From Oscillibacter sp. (GTDB lineage: Bacteria > Bacillota > Clostridia > Oscillospirales > Oscillospiraceae): 64,000 bases of DNA. The stretch's first letter is position 1, and each line of letters opens with the position of its first letter. The notes below the pieces were generated by a model that saw nothing but the letters and a program-made list of their open reading frames with translations, was not told the DNA's origin and made no database searches. Below, piece by piece: positions 23,399 through 31,888 of the stretch. The translations under genes were made by a program, and so were the position numbers. The stretch spans positions 21,180-85,179 of the forward strand of contig JAAWGR010000004.1 of assembly GCA_022795445.1 (NCBI GenBank). Reading direction: 5' to 3'.

Positions 23399-24796
23399 AT
23401 GAACAGCGATGTCGTCATCGTAGGGGCTGGCCCCGCTGGTATCTTCACGGCTTTGGAGATGCTGAAAAAAGGCTGCCGGAAAAAAATTATACTGGTGGAA
23501 AAAGGACAGCGCGTAGAAAACCGTCGCTGTCCCAAGAGCCAAACCCACAAGTGCATGAACTGCAAACCCTACTGCCATATCACAACCGGCTTTTCCGGCG
23601 CAGGGGCATTCTCCGACGGCAAACTGTCCCTCAGCTATGAGGTGGGCGGCGACCTGCCGACCCTCGTCGGTCCGGAACTGGCCCAGGAGACCATCCACTA
23701 CGCCGACCAGATCTACCTGGATTTCGGCGCGGATACACACATTGAGGGTCTGGAACATGAGGAAGAACGGCGGGAAATCCGCAAGCGGGCCATCCAGGCT
23801 GGGCTGAAGCTGGTGGACTGTCCTATCCGCCACATGGGCACCGAAAAAGCGCAGGGCATCTACCTTGCCATTCAGCAGCACCTGCTGGAATCCGGTGTGG
23901 AGATCCTGTTCGGCTGCGAGTGCCGGGACTTGATTTTGGAAGATCATATCTGTAAAGGCGTGCGGGTCTTCGACGGCCATCAGGAACTGGACATCTTCGC
24001 GAAGCACACCATCGTGGCTACCGGACGCCGGGGAGCGGATTGGCTGGAGAAACTTTGCAGCGAATATGGCATTGCCCATGGGCCTGGAACCGTTGACATC
24101 GGCGTACGGGTAGAGGTCCGCAATGAGGTCATGGAGACCGTTAACCGCGTGCTGTATGAGTCCAAACTGGTGGGTTATCCCAAGCCCTTTAAAAACAAAG
24201 TGCGGACGTTCTGCCAGAATCCCGGCGGCTTCGTCAGCCAGGAGAACTACGACAACGACCTCGCTGTCGTCAACGGCCACTCCTACAAAGAGGTTAAAAG
24301 CGACAACACAAACCTCTCCATCCTCTGCTCCCACAACTTCAGCACCCCCTTCAACCAGCCGATCGCTTATGCGCAGAAGGTGGGTGAACTGACGAATATG
24401 CTGGGCGCAGGGCACATCCTTGTTCAGCGTTTCGGCGACATCCTGGACGGTAAACGGACCTGGCAGAAAGAATTGGCACAGTCTAACATCCGTCCTACGC
24501 TGCCAGATGTTGTGGCGGGGGACATCACCGCCGCTATGCCCTACCGGGCTATGATCAACATCATTGGCTTCATCCAAGCCATGGATTACGTCGTTCCTGG
24601 CTTCGCCTCTTATGAGACACTGCTCTATTCCCCAGAACTCAAATTTTACTCGAACCGGGTGAAGATGGATGACGCATTCAACACCAGCCTCCAGGGACTC
24701 CACTGTCTGGGGGATTCCTCCGGATGGACACGGGGATTGATGATGTCCTCTGTGATGGGCGTCCTCATGGGGCGCAGGCTGGCGGAAGAAGTGTGA
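23399..24796 (+). CDS. FAD-dependent oxidoreductase (COG2509-like dehydrogenase)
   Basis: The 465-residue flavoprotein starts with the dinucleotide-binding motif VVIVGAGPAGIFTALEML and has a second conserved FAD contact near the end (LHCLGDSSGWTRGLMMSSVMG). A cysteine-rich stretch RRCPKSQTHKCMNCKPYC lies near residue 45, characteristic of the COG2509 group, and could hold a metal or cluster. The family is uncharacterised; an NAD(P)H-linked role is likely. The start at ATG 23399 is supported by AGGAG eight bases upstream and replaces the track's GTG. It is the last gene of the mltG-U32 operon and is closed by the terminator at 24853. Confidence 0.87.
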   Translation: MNSDVVIVGAGPAGIFTALEMLKKGCRKKIILVEKGQRVENRRCPKSQTHKCMNCKPYCHITTGFSGAGAFSDGKLSLSYEVGGDLPTLVGPELAQETIHYADQIYLDFGADTHIEGLEHEEERREIRKRAIQAGLKLVDCPIRHMGTEKAQGIYLAIQQHLLESGVEILFGCECRDLILEDHICKGVRVFDGHQELDIFAKHTIVATGRRGADWLEKLCSEYGIAHGPGTVDIGVRVEVRNEVMETVNRVLYESKLVGYPKPFKNKVRTFCQNPGGFVSQENYDNDLAVVNGHSYKEVKSDNTNLSILCSHNFSTPFNQPIAYAQKVGELTNMLGAGHILVQRFGDILDGKRTWQKELAQSNIRPTLPDVVAGDITAAMPYRAMINIIGFIQAMDYVVPGFASYETLLYSPELKFYSNRVKMDDAFNTSLQGLHCLGDSSGWTRGLMMSSVMGVLMGRRLAEEV

Positions 24797-24852
24797 CCAA
24801 CAGCGGTACCAGGCAAAAATAAACTCTTTGTATAAAAGCTTGCAGTTATTGC

Positions 24853-24891
24853 AAAAAGAACGGTCTTGCCCGAGCAGGACCGTTCTTTTTT
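24853..24891. terminator. Bidirectional rho-independent terminator
   Basis: GAACGGTCTTGC pairs with GCAGGACCGTTC, flanked by A-run and T-run. It therefore terminates both the plus-strand mltG operon and the minus-strand HTH regulator gene, whose stop lies 9 bases away. Confidence 0.85.
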
Positions 24892-24899
24892 ACAAGCAC

Positions 24900-25568
24900 T
24901 CAGGAAATGGATGTGACATTCAACATCTCTATAACCGTCTGTCCGCTGCACTCCAGCATAATTTCCAAGTGTCCCATCAAACCCTGGGGAATGTCGAACG
25001 CGAACAAGGCAAATTTTCGGTCGTATACCGACTGTACCGCTAGTTGTTCCCGCTGATCGAACGTCTCTGTCCCAGTGGGTGTCAAGTAAACGGAGACAGC
25101 ATGAACTTCTTTCTCCAAAAAATCCTGAAAAGATACAACCAGCAAGACCTGCGTATCTGGCTCGAACAAACACCAGCCGTCTCCCAAATCCGGATGCAGG
25201 GGTGTACCCTCCCCTGTGAACCAATAAACGCCAGTCACTTCAACACTTTCATCTTCCCCTTTATCCCACTTGATTGTAAGATACAAAACAATGGAACACA
25301 GCGCCGCAAGCATTAAAACCCCCAACGTGATAGCAGCGGTTTTCCAAAACAACGGCTTAACGCTTCCTCTGGTGGTTCCTTCCTCCCCTGTTGGAAACAC
25401 AATATCCAGCACCTCTGCCAAGGTCTCCAACTTCTCCGGGCTGGGAACCGACGCCCCCAGCTCCCACTTCGACACCGCCTGACGGCTGACTTCCAGTTTC
25501 TCTGCCAAATCCTCCTGTGTCATGCCTAACGCCTCCCGGGCAGTTTTGATGGACTCTGCAACCTTCAT
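24900..25568 (-). CDS. XRE-family HTH protein with membrane anchor
   Basis: The 222-residue protein has an N-terminal Cro/CI-type helix-turn-helix (ESIKTAREALGMTQEDLAEKLEVSRQAVSKWELGASVPS, residues 5-43). One membrane helix follows at about residues 76-98 (AAITLGVLMLAALCSIVLYLTI), then an extracytoplasmic beta-rich domain of unknown type. This suggests a sensor that ties an outside signal to DNA binding. The ATG at 25568 follows AAAGGAGGTATGGCGC. It is divergent from the ECF sigma/anti-sigma pair and may act on that promoter region; an extended -10 (TGCTATACT) for this gene lies at about 25600-25608. Confidence 0.85.
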   Translation of the reverse strand: MKVAESIKTAREALGMTQEDLAEKLEVSRQAVSKWELGASVPSPEKLETLAEVLDIVFPTGEEGTTRGSVKPLFWKTAAITLGVLMLAALCSIVLYLTIKWDKGEDESVEVTGVYWFTGEGTPLHPDLGDGWCLFEPDTQVLLVVSFQDFLEKEVHAVSVYLTPTGTETFDQREQLAVQSVYDRKFALFAFDIPQGLMGHLEIMLECSGQTVIEMLNVTSIS

Positions 25569-25616
25569 GCGCCATACCTCCTTTTGATTTGATTGGTGTC
25601 AGTATAGCAGACTGCG

Positions 25617-25659
25617 CCGGTTGCTTCCACCAACTCCAGGCGCAACCGGACGGTTGCGC
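25617..25659. repeat. Overlapping inverted repeats between the HTH and ECF sigma genes
   Basis: Three segments are present: CCGGTTGC (25617-25624), GCGCAACCG (25640-25648) and CGGTTGCGC (25651-25659). The middle arm can pair with either side, and the 2:3 hairpin is a perfect 9-bp stem followed by a T-run (TATTTTTTC) on the plus strand. It may be an operator or an attenuator. Confidence 0.5.
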
Positions 25660-25709
25660 GGTATTTTTTCGACAACTGACAGATTCCCATCCTCTGTTTC
25701 GTTTTATCA

Positions 25710-26252
25710 GTGAACGGCCGCTCAAAAGGAGATGATTATACGGAACAAATTCTATTTTCTCGCCAGGAGGCGGAAGAACTGACCAACCGCTGGGCCGATA
25801 CCATCCTGCGGGTGGGGTACACCTGGACGGGCAGTCCTCAGGATGCCCAGGACGTGTGCCAGACAGTCCTGCTCAAGCTGCTCACCCATCCGGAACACTT
25901 CCCCAACGCAGAACGGGAACGTGCCTGGGTTCTGCGGGTCACGATCAATTGCTGTAAGGATTTGAAAAAATCCGCCTGGTACCGGCGACGTGTCCCCCTA
26001 GAGGCTGCCTCCAGCCGGATGGTCTGCCTGCCAGACTTGGAAGAAAGCCCTGTGCTGACGGCAGTGCAGGCGCTGCCGGAAAAATATCGGCAGGCTGTGT
26101 ACCTGCGCTACTATGAAGAATACGACGTGAACGAAATTGCCGCAGTTATGGGCTGCAAACCTTCACAGGTCAGCACCTATCTCTACCGCGGCAAAGCAAA
26201 ACTGAAAAACATGCTGGGAGGTATTTATGGACAAGAATGCATATCAGAATGA
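25710..26252 (+). CDS. ECF-type RNA polymerase sigma factor
   Basis: The 180-residue sigma-70-family protein has region 2 (ADTILRVGYTWTGSPQDAQDVCQTVLLKLL, then ERAWVLRVTINCCKDL) and region 4 (VLTAVQALPEKYRQAVYLRYYEEYDVNEIAAVMGCKPSQVSTYLYRGKAKLK) with the short linker of ECF factors. The GTG at 25710 is the only standard in-frame start upstream of region 2. The best Shine-Dalgarno (AAAGGAG, about 25725-25731) falls inside that reading, so the true start remains uncertain. The 3' end overlaps the next gene by 26 bases, typical for a sigma/anti-sigma pair. It probably controls its own promoter and envelope-stress genes. Confidence 0.9.
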   Translation: MNGRSKGDDYTEQILFSRQEAEELTNRWADTILRVGYTWTGSPQDAQDVCQTVLLKLLTHPEHFPNAERERAWVLRVTINCCKDLKKSAWYRRRVPLEAASSRMVCLPDLEESPVLTAVQALPEKYRQAVYLRYYEEYDVNEIAAVMGCKPSQVSTYLYRGKAKLKNMLGGIYGQECISE

Positions 26253-27222
26253 ATTGGATATGGTACGCTTCACCGCCGCAGGCCGTGCAGCCCTTACGGA
26301 GCAACTGATGCAGCCCCAGGCACAGCCCCGGCAGAGGATACGTCCGCGAATCGCTGTTGCGGCGGCGCTGGCAGCGGTGCTCCTGATCGGTTCAGTAGCC
26401 GCAGCCGCTGGACCCTTATGGGAACGGTACTTCGGACAGCTGGATGAATCCCAGCAAGCCATTATTGACACCCTCAGTAAGCAGCTTCCCCCTGATGAGT
26501 GCAACGGCACAGTCATGACGCCGCTGGCCGCCTTCGGCGACGAAGATTTCTACTACCTCATGCTGGAAATCCGAGCTCCTGAAGGTACGATTCTTCCAAA
26601 CTATAGTAAAGATGAGGGTTATTATCAGCTTTTTAACGACGAAGGAGAAGATATGACTCTCACAGACGCCAATGGTCAGAATATCCGCGGCAACTTGGAA
26701 TTCGAGTGGATGCCACGCACAGGGGAGGACAATGTGCTCACTGCTGTCATCCGCCTCTGGCCCTCGGAAAAAGCGGATTACTCGGACGGTACTGATAAAA
26801 TCCTCCGCCTCCCTGGACTCTGGGTACAGTTGCCGGACAAGGAATATGTCCCTGTTCTCACCGGAAACTGGGAATTCAACATTGGTGCACATACCGGTGG
26901 CATCCAAAGACATACGCTGGACGTTTCCAATGTAACTATAGAAGATGAACTATGTGGCACAATGACGCTGGAAACCTTACAGATTTCCCCCTTGGGGATG
27001 CGCTGGCGCTATCATTGGGAAACCGCCCAAGAGGGCATTTGGCCAGGAGCGGAGATTGCAGTCGTAATGGCCGACGGTAGCGAGCTTTATCTATCCAGTA
27101 TCATGGGAAGCTGTGATGAAGCAGAACAATGGAACGAGTCCTATGGCCCCTTCGAAGCTCCGATTGATCTGGACCAAGCAGCAGCTATCCGCTGGGGCGA
27201 TGCGGAAATCCCCTTGAACTAA
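26227..27222 (+). CDS. Probable membrane-bound anti-sigma factor (DUF4179-like)
   Basis: The 331-residue protein has a short cytoplasmic N-terminus with a helix (NELDMVRFTAAGRAALTEQLM), one membrane helix at about residues 41-62 (PRIAVAAALAAVLLIGSVAAAAG) and a large extracytoplasmic beta-rich domain. No family-defining motif is seen beyond the resemblance to DUF4179-type proteins. The role is inferred from the position: it overlaps the ECF sigma gene by 26 bases and has the topology of anti-sigma regulators. ATG 26227 follows GGGAGGTATTT. A strong terminator follows. Confidence 0.7.
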   Translation: MDKNAYQNELDMVRFTAAGRAALTEQLMQPQAQPRQRIRPRIAVAAALAAVLLIGSVAAAAGPLWERYFGQLDESQQAIIDTLSKQLPPDECNGTVMTPLAAFGDEDFYYLMLEIRAPEGTILPNYSKDEGYYQLFNDEGEDMTLTDANGQNIRGNLEFEWMPRTGEDNVLTAVIRLWPSEKADYSDGTDKILRLPGLWVQLPDKEYVPVLTGNWEFNIGAHTGGIQRHTLDVSNVTIEDELCGTMTLETLQISPLGMRWRYHWETAQEGIWPGAEIAVVMADGSELYLSSIMGSCDEAEQWNESYGPFEAPIDLDQAAAIRWGDAEIPLN

Positions 27223-27228
27223 GATAAG

Positions 27229-27266
27229 AAAAAAACAGACGCTGTTAAAACAGCGTCTGTTTTTTA
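27229..27266. terminator. Bidirectional terminator
   Basis: AAAAACAGACGCTGTT pairs perfectly with AACAGCGTCTGTTTTT, with T-runs on both strands. It separates the convergent anti-sigma and NlpC/P60 genes. Confidence 0.88.
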
Positions 27267-27285
27267 TAAAATTCATTCCTGTTTT

Positions 27286-28200
27286 TTAGCCAATGTGAAT
27301 ACCACCGACAAAGTATGTAGCATAATAACCACTGGTCAGGTCACTGTAAATCACGCCGCCGCTGCGGGAAGAAGAACAGTGGATAATTTGTCCATTACCC
27401 GCATAGATACCAGCATGGGAGCACGCCTTACCGGCATTACGGGCGGGATCATTGAAGAACACCAAGTCGCCGACCTGAAGTGCGCTAGTGCTATACACAC
27501 GGGTACCGATGCCGCTCTGCCACTGGCTGGTAGCGCTATGGGGCAGGGAGATGCCCAACTGCTTGTACACATACATGGTAAATCCGGAGCAGTCGAAGCC
27601 GCTGGGGGACGCGCCGCCATAGACATAACGGGTGCCCAAATACTTACGGGCGATATCCAGAACACTGCTGTTGCCGCTGCTGGCGGCGGCGGAGGTCTTG
27701 CTATTGGTCAGATCCACGAAATCACTGCGAATATAGCCGGTGCCATATGTATCCGTGCTCACGCTGTACCAGCCGTCGATCAGCCCAGTCACATCCACGA
27801 AAGTGCCTTCGCTCAGGGAACCGATAGCTGCACTTTCTGTAGAAGCGCTGTCCCGGAGGTTCACGCTCTGGCCGTTGATACGACCGTAGCTCTTGAACTC
27901 AATCGCCTGGTTCACTTCCAAGTAATCAGCGGAAACATAGCCAGCGTTGCCGTTATAAGAAATCTCATACCAACCTTCAATGGCATCGTCCAGGATGGCA
28001 ACAACTACGTCCTTTTCCAGGCTTACAACGATGGAAGCATCGGTCGAAGGCTCGGAACGCATCCGCAAGCCAGCGCCAGTGGTAACACCGGTAGAGATAG
28101 CCACCTCTCCCTCCGCCGCAAAGGCGGAGACGGTGAAAAGCAGTATAGTGATGATGAAAAACACCACAAATTTCGCGGTCTTTCCCGTAGCGTGTATCAT
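27286..28200 (-). CDS. Secreted SH3-domain NlpC/P60 peptidoglycan hydrolase
   Basis: The 304-residue protein has a signal peptide (KFVVFFIITILLFTVSAFA, cleavage after AFA), two bacterial SH3 domains (GAGLRMRSEPSTDASIVVSL and GQSVNLRDSASTESAAIGSL) and a C-terminal NlpC/P60 domain. The domain has catalytic Cys in GFDCSGFTMYVY, His in CSHAGIYAGNG and the third residue His in IIHCSS. Such enzymes cleave D-Glu to diamino-acid bonds in peptidoglycan stem peptides. ATG 28200 is preferred because GGAAAGGA lies ten bases upstream; the two upstream ATGs fall within or at that ribosome site. It follows the 102-residue unknown gene by 48 bases on the same strand and is probably co-transcribed. Confidence 0.92.
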   Translation of the reverse strand: MIHATGKTAKFVVFFIITILLFTVSAFAAEGEVAISTGVTTGAGLRMRSEPSTDASIVVSLEKDVVVAILDDAIEGWYEISYNGNAGYVSADYLEVNQAIEFKSYGRINGQSVNLRDSASTESAAIGSLSEGTFVDVTGLIDGWYSVSTDTYGTGYIRSDFVDLTNSKTSAAASSGNSSVLDIARKYLGTRYVYGGASPSGFDCSGFTMYVYKQLGISLPHSATSQWQSGIGTRVYSTSALQVGDLVFFNDPARNAGKACSHAGIYAGNGQIIHCSSSRSGGVIYSDLTSGYYATYFVGGIHIG

Positions 28201-28248
28201 TGGAATATACATCCTTTCCATATCTTTTGTATTAGGCGCGGGGCGGGC

Positions 28249-28557
28249 TCATTTCTCTTTACCAGCCAGCGCCCGGTTCAGCCAGACTTCCGCAAAATCC
28301 ATCGCGGCATAGAGGCTGTCTTTTTCGCCCTTCTTAACGATCCGGTCCCGAGAACGGAGCTCCGGGTCCGTCAGCTGCAATTGAATGGAAACTTTCGTTG
28401 CAAGCTCCAAGTCCTGCACTTTCTTTGTCTCCAGGACCTGCATCATGATGATATATTTCTCTGCCATCGTGCCGTAGTAAATCAGGTTGCCTGCCCGGCG
28501 AAGCGGATGGCCGCGATACACAAGGCCTTCAGTTTTACTGTTTTTAGTTCCTGCCAT
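28249..28557 (-). CDS. Conserved small protein of unknown function
   Basis: The 102-residue protein (MAGTKNSKTEGLVYRGHPLRRAGNLIYYG...) is polar and helical. It has no membrane segment, cysteine cluster or motif that I recognise. The first part, RGHPLRRAGNLIYYGTMAEKYIIMMQVL, looks well structured and the rest is charged. The start at 28557 follows GGAAGGGGGGATTTC and a perfect promoter (28588-28616), so expression is credible. It lies between ireB and the NlpC/P60 gene, which would fit a role linked to envelope signalling, but that is only context. Confidence 0.65.
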   Translation of the reverse strand: MAGTKNSKTEGLVYRGHPLRRAGNLIYYGTMAEKYIIMMQVLETKKVQDLELATKVSIQLQLTDPELRSRDRIVKKGEKDSLYAAMDFAEVWLNRALAGKEK

Positions 28558-28587
28558 GAAATCCCCCCTTCCGAAGTTTGTAACCAA

Positions 28588-28616
28588 ATTGTAACATCTT
28601 TTTTTCGTTTTGTCAA
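28588..28616 (-). promoter_or_regulatory. Promoter of the unknown/NlpC-P60 gene pair
   Basis: On the minus strand TTGACA, 17 bases, TACAAT, about 30 bases before the start at 28557. Repeated GTTACA/TGTAAC half-sites occur around it (28570-28595 and 28755-28780). Confidence 0.8.
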
Positions 28617-28776
28617 CAAAATCCATTGGGCATTTTCATGGAAAAATCCCTCTTTTTTCTCCGCTCTTCACAAAACTGCACAAAAACCGACGGAAAACCA
28701 CCTCTGCGCCCAATCGCGCAGAACGGTTCCCCGCCGGTTTGCTTTGGAAAAAAGATTACAAACTGTAACTTTTTTG

Positions 28777-29022
28777 TTACTGACCCAGATATTTCCGTAC
28801 CAACACCTGTAACAATTCGTCCCGGTCGATCTTCCGGATCAGCGTCCGGGCACTGTTATGGTTGGTGATATAGGTGGGGTCTTCGGACAAGATATAGCCC
28901 ACAATCTGGTTGATCGGGTTATACCCTTTTTCTTCCAAGGCCCGATAGACGGTGGAGAGAATCTGGTGGATCTCCGCATCCTTTTCCATCGCAATACTGA
29001 ACTTCCTGGTGAAATCGTCCAT
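28777..29022 (-). CDS. ireB: IreB-family regulatory phosphoprotein
   Basis: The 81-residue protein ([70 protein letters not shown]) matches the DUF965/IreB family throughout. In Enterococcus, IreB is phosphorylated by the PASTA kinase IreK and tunes cell-wall stress tolerance. The start MDDF at 29022 is chosen over the track's 29049 because GGCAGGTGGTG precedes it and the family begins there. It has its own promoter (29060-29088). The usual clostridial neighbours (alaS, ruvX) are absent, so the context is rearranged. Confidence 0.93.
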   Translation of the reverse strand: MDDFTRKFSIAMEKDAEIHQILSTVYRALEEKGYNPINQIVGYILSEDPTYITNHNSARTLIRKIDRDELLQVLVRKYLGQ

Positions 29023-29059
29023 CCGGACACCACCTGCCTTTTTCAACATTCTTGGATCT

Positions 29060-29088
29060 AGTATACTCGTTTTTTGCGGAACTGTAAA
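29060..29088 (-). promoter_or_regulatory. Promoter of ireB
   Basis: On the minus strand TTTACA, 17 bases, TATACT, 38 bases before the ireB start at 29022 and just after the pheT stop. Confidence 0.75.
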
Positions 29089-29129
29089 GGGTTAAACGTG
29101 GAATTTAACGAAAGATTTTTACTTTCACC

Positions 29130-31853
29130 TCATCGCAACGCTGCGCCAAGCTCGGTTTTCAGCAATTCCAGGATCCCCTTCACATCTTCGTCAGCCTCCT
29201 GGGCGGTCAGGCTCCGGTCATCGGCCCGCAGCTCCAGACTGAATGCAACGCTCTTTTTGTCCTCTGGAATGCCCTTGCCGGTGTATACGTCGAACAACTC
29301 CACATGACGCAGCAACCCCTTTGCGCCGCGGCGGATGCAGTCTTCCAGCGTCCCGGCAGGGATGCTCTTGCTGCACACCAGGGCAATATCCCGGGTCACT
29401 GCCGGGAACCGGGGCAGCGGCTGGTACTGGGGCTGAGGGCCCATGCTCTGGTACAGCGCATCGAAGCTCAGCTCTGCTGCGTACAGTGGACAATCTACAT
29501 CGTAGTGCTCTGCCACCTTAGGATGGATCTGTCCCAGAACACCCAGCAGCTGCTTGCCGGAATAAACCTTTGCACAGCGGCCAGGATGGTACGAGGGATT
29601 TCCCCCCTCTGCCTCATAGCGAACTTCAGGAGTCCGCAAACCTTCCAACACAGTTTCCACAATGCCTTTGAAAGAGAAGAAATCCTCATCCTGGCCATAT
29701 GCCCCCAAGGAAAGCACCTTCGGCTCATCCGCCATGCCAGAGCCGTCGTCCTTTGCAAAGTATGTCCGGCCCAACTCGTATAGCCGGACAGACTTGTTGC
29801 GATAGTGGCAGTTACGGGCCAAAATTTCCAACATCGAGGGCAGGGTCGTCGTCCGCATGATGGAGGTATCTTCTCCCAGAGGGTTCAGGATTTTCATGGA
29901 ATTCCGCAGGGGAGAATCGGCGGGCAGGTTGATCTTATCATAATAAGTGGGACTGATGAAGGAGTAGGTGATGATCTCGTGGCAGCCTGCGCTGCGGCAG
30001 AGGGCGCCTAGGGTGTTTTCTGCCTTCTGCACCGGCGTCCAGCCGCCCCGGACCGTGTCGCCCCGCATGAGCGTGTCGGGAATCCGGTTGTAGCCATAGA
30101 ACCGAGCTACTTCTTCCGCCAAGTCTGCCATGCCCTCCACATCGGCCCGCCAGGAGGGAACTTTCATCATGCCCCGCTCCATGGTGGTCTCAAAGCCCAC
30201 CTTTTGCAGGATAGTGTACATCACGTTCTCCGACACATCCGTACCCAGCAGGGCGTTGATTTTATCAGGCTCCAGCTTGAGAATTTTGTCATTCGGAACA
30301 TAATTCAGTATATCGATCATGCCCTCTACCACTTCTCCAGCGTCCATCAACTCCACAAGCTCGCAGGCACGGTTAACAGCGGGCAGTGTATTCAGGATGT
30401 CTAAGCCCTTTTCAAACTTTGCAGAGGCCTCCGTCCGCATCCCCAGCGCCAGGGCAGTCTTACGGATGCATGCACCGTCGAAGTTTGCGGACTCAAACAC
30501 CACATCCACCGTATCATCCACGATCTCACTGTTCTCACCGCCCATAATACCCGCCAATCCAACGGCCCGGGTATCGTCAGCGATAACCAGCATGTTTTCT
30601 GTCAGCTTTCGGACATTACCATCCAAGGTGGTCAGCTTCTCGCCAGCATGGGCACGGCGGACAATGATTTTGCCGCCTTTCACATAACGGTAGTCGAAAG
30701 CATGCATTGGCTGGCCATATTCCAGCATCACATAGTTGGTGATATCTACAATATTATTGATCGGACGCACACCCATGTTCCGCAGACGCTCCCGCATCCA
30801 TTTGGGAGAGGGCCCAATCTTCACGTTCCGCACCATCCGGGCCGTGTAGCGGGGACACAGCTCTGGGTCGGGTGTCTCCACATCCAAAAGCTCCGCGATA
30901 GACCGGGCCAAAGGATTGTCCGCATCCTCAGGACAACCCTTCACCACAGGCTGATGGAAGTAGCAGGGTTTATCAAAAGTAGCGGACACCTCACGGGCCA
31001 AGCCGATGACGCTGAGGCAGTCAGGCCGGTTGGGGGTGATCTCAAACTCAACCACATGGTCATCCGCGCCGATGATGGGGCGGATGTCGTCGCCAGGTTT
31101 GCAGTTCTCATACATGACAAAGATGCCATCGGGGATGCAATGGGGGAACTCCTGCTGCTCCGCGTGGAGATCCGCTAGGGTGCAGATGGATTGGGATTTG
31201 GTGTTGTAAGCCACCAAATCCCCCTGGTGGATATTCTGAAGGCGAACATTGTGGACGTTGCCGCTGCCTTCACCCCAGTCCAGGGCAAAGGTCCAGTGTC
31301 CGCCGCCGTTGTGTACCACCAGTTCCACCTGGGCGCAGACCACCGGCCCGAAAATTTGATGTCCCGGCTGGATATCCGCCGGAATGGAGGGGTTTTTCGG
31401 GTCAATGGGTTTATAATCGTTCAGCAGCGCAGCGGCCTCGATGGCGGCATAGGGAAAATCCCGCTCATCCAGGCCCAACTCCTTCAAAGAACAGAGCATA
31501 CCGTTGGACAAAACACCCCGAAGCTTGCCTTTGGTAATCTTCTTATCACCTGGAAGGGTGGAGTTGTGCAGAGCCACGGGGACGAGATCTCCTTTGTGGA
31601 TGTTCCAGGCCCCGGTGACGATCTGGACGAGTTCGTCCTGTCCCACATCGATCTGGCAGACCCACATATGGTCGCTGTCGGGGTGGCGCTCCATCTCTTT
31701 GATGCGGCCCGCAACGACGTTTTTGATCTCCGCTCCCAGGTCCTCGGTGACCTCCACTTTGGAACCGGAGATGGTCATGGCCTCAGCGAACTCCCGGTCA
31801 CTCACCGGACCCACATCTACAAATTCTTGTAACCATTTTCTGCTTAGTTTCAT
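29130..31853 (-). CDS. pheT: Phenylalanyl-tRNA synthetase beta subunit with an extra inserted domain
   Basis: The beta subunit of the (alpha-beta)2 PheRS binds tRNA-Phe and edits mischarged Tyr. Domains in order: B1/EMAPII-like tRNA-binding OB fold (residues about 44-122, with HPDSDHMWVCQIDVG and NIHKGDLVPVAL); an unusual insert (about 137-238); B3/4 editing core (FEITPNRPDCLSVIGLAREV; GVRPINNIVDITNYVMLE); B5; the catalytic-like core; and the C-terminal anticodon-binding domain (PQPQYQPLPRFPAVTRDIALV). The protein is 907 residues against about 800 in most bacteria. The excess is the insert, which resembles a second OB copy (NIHQGDLVAYNT). ATG 31853 follows GAGGAG. It is last in the T-box-controlled operon. 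Confidence 0.95.
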   Translation of the reverse strand: MKLSRKWLQEFVDVGPVSDREFAEAMTISGSKVEVTEDLGAEIKNVVAGRIKEMERHPDSDHMWVCQIDVGQDELVQIVTGAWNIHKGDLVPVALHNSTLPGDKKITKGKLRGVLSNGMLCSLKELGLDERDFPYAAIEAAALLNDYKPIDPKNPSIPADIQPGHQIFGPVVCAQVELVVHNGGGHWTFALDWGEGSGNVHNVRLQNIHQGDLVAYNTKSQSICTLADLHAEQQEFPHCIPDGIFVMYENCKPGDDIRPIIGADDHVVEFEITPNRPDCLSVIGLAREVSATFDKPCYFHQPVVKGCPEDADNPLARSIAELLDVETPDPELCPRYTARMVRNVKIGPSPKWMRERLRNMGVRPINNIVDITNYVMLEYGQPMHAFDYRYVKGGKIIVRRAHAGEKLTTLDGNVRKLTENMLVIADDTRAVGLAGIMGGENSEIVDDTVDVVFESANFDGACIRKTALALGMRTEASAKFEKGLDILNTLPAVNRACELVELMDAGEVVEGMIDILNYVPNDKILKLEPDKINALLGTDVSENVMYTILQKVGFETTMERGMMKVPSWRADVEGMADLAEEVARFYGYNRIPDTLMRGDTVRGGWTPVQKAENTLGALCRSAGCHEIITYSFISPTYYDKINLPADSPLRNSMKILNPLGEDTSIMRTTTLPSMLEILARNCHYRNKSVRLYELGRTYFAKDDGSGMADEPKVLSLGAYGQDEDFFSFKGIVETVLEGLRTPEVRYEAEGGNPSYHPGRCAKVYSGKQLLGVLGQIHPKVAEHYDVDCPLYAAELSFDALYQSMGPQPQYQPLPRFPAVTRDIALVCSKSIPAGTLEDCIRRGAKGLLRHVELFDVYTGKGIPEDKKSVAFSLELRADDRSLTAQEADEDVKGILELLKTELGAALR

Positions 31854-31888
31854 ATACAAAACTCCTCATTCTATCGAAAAGTAACCAA

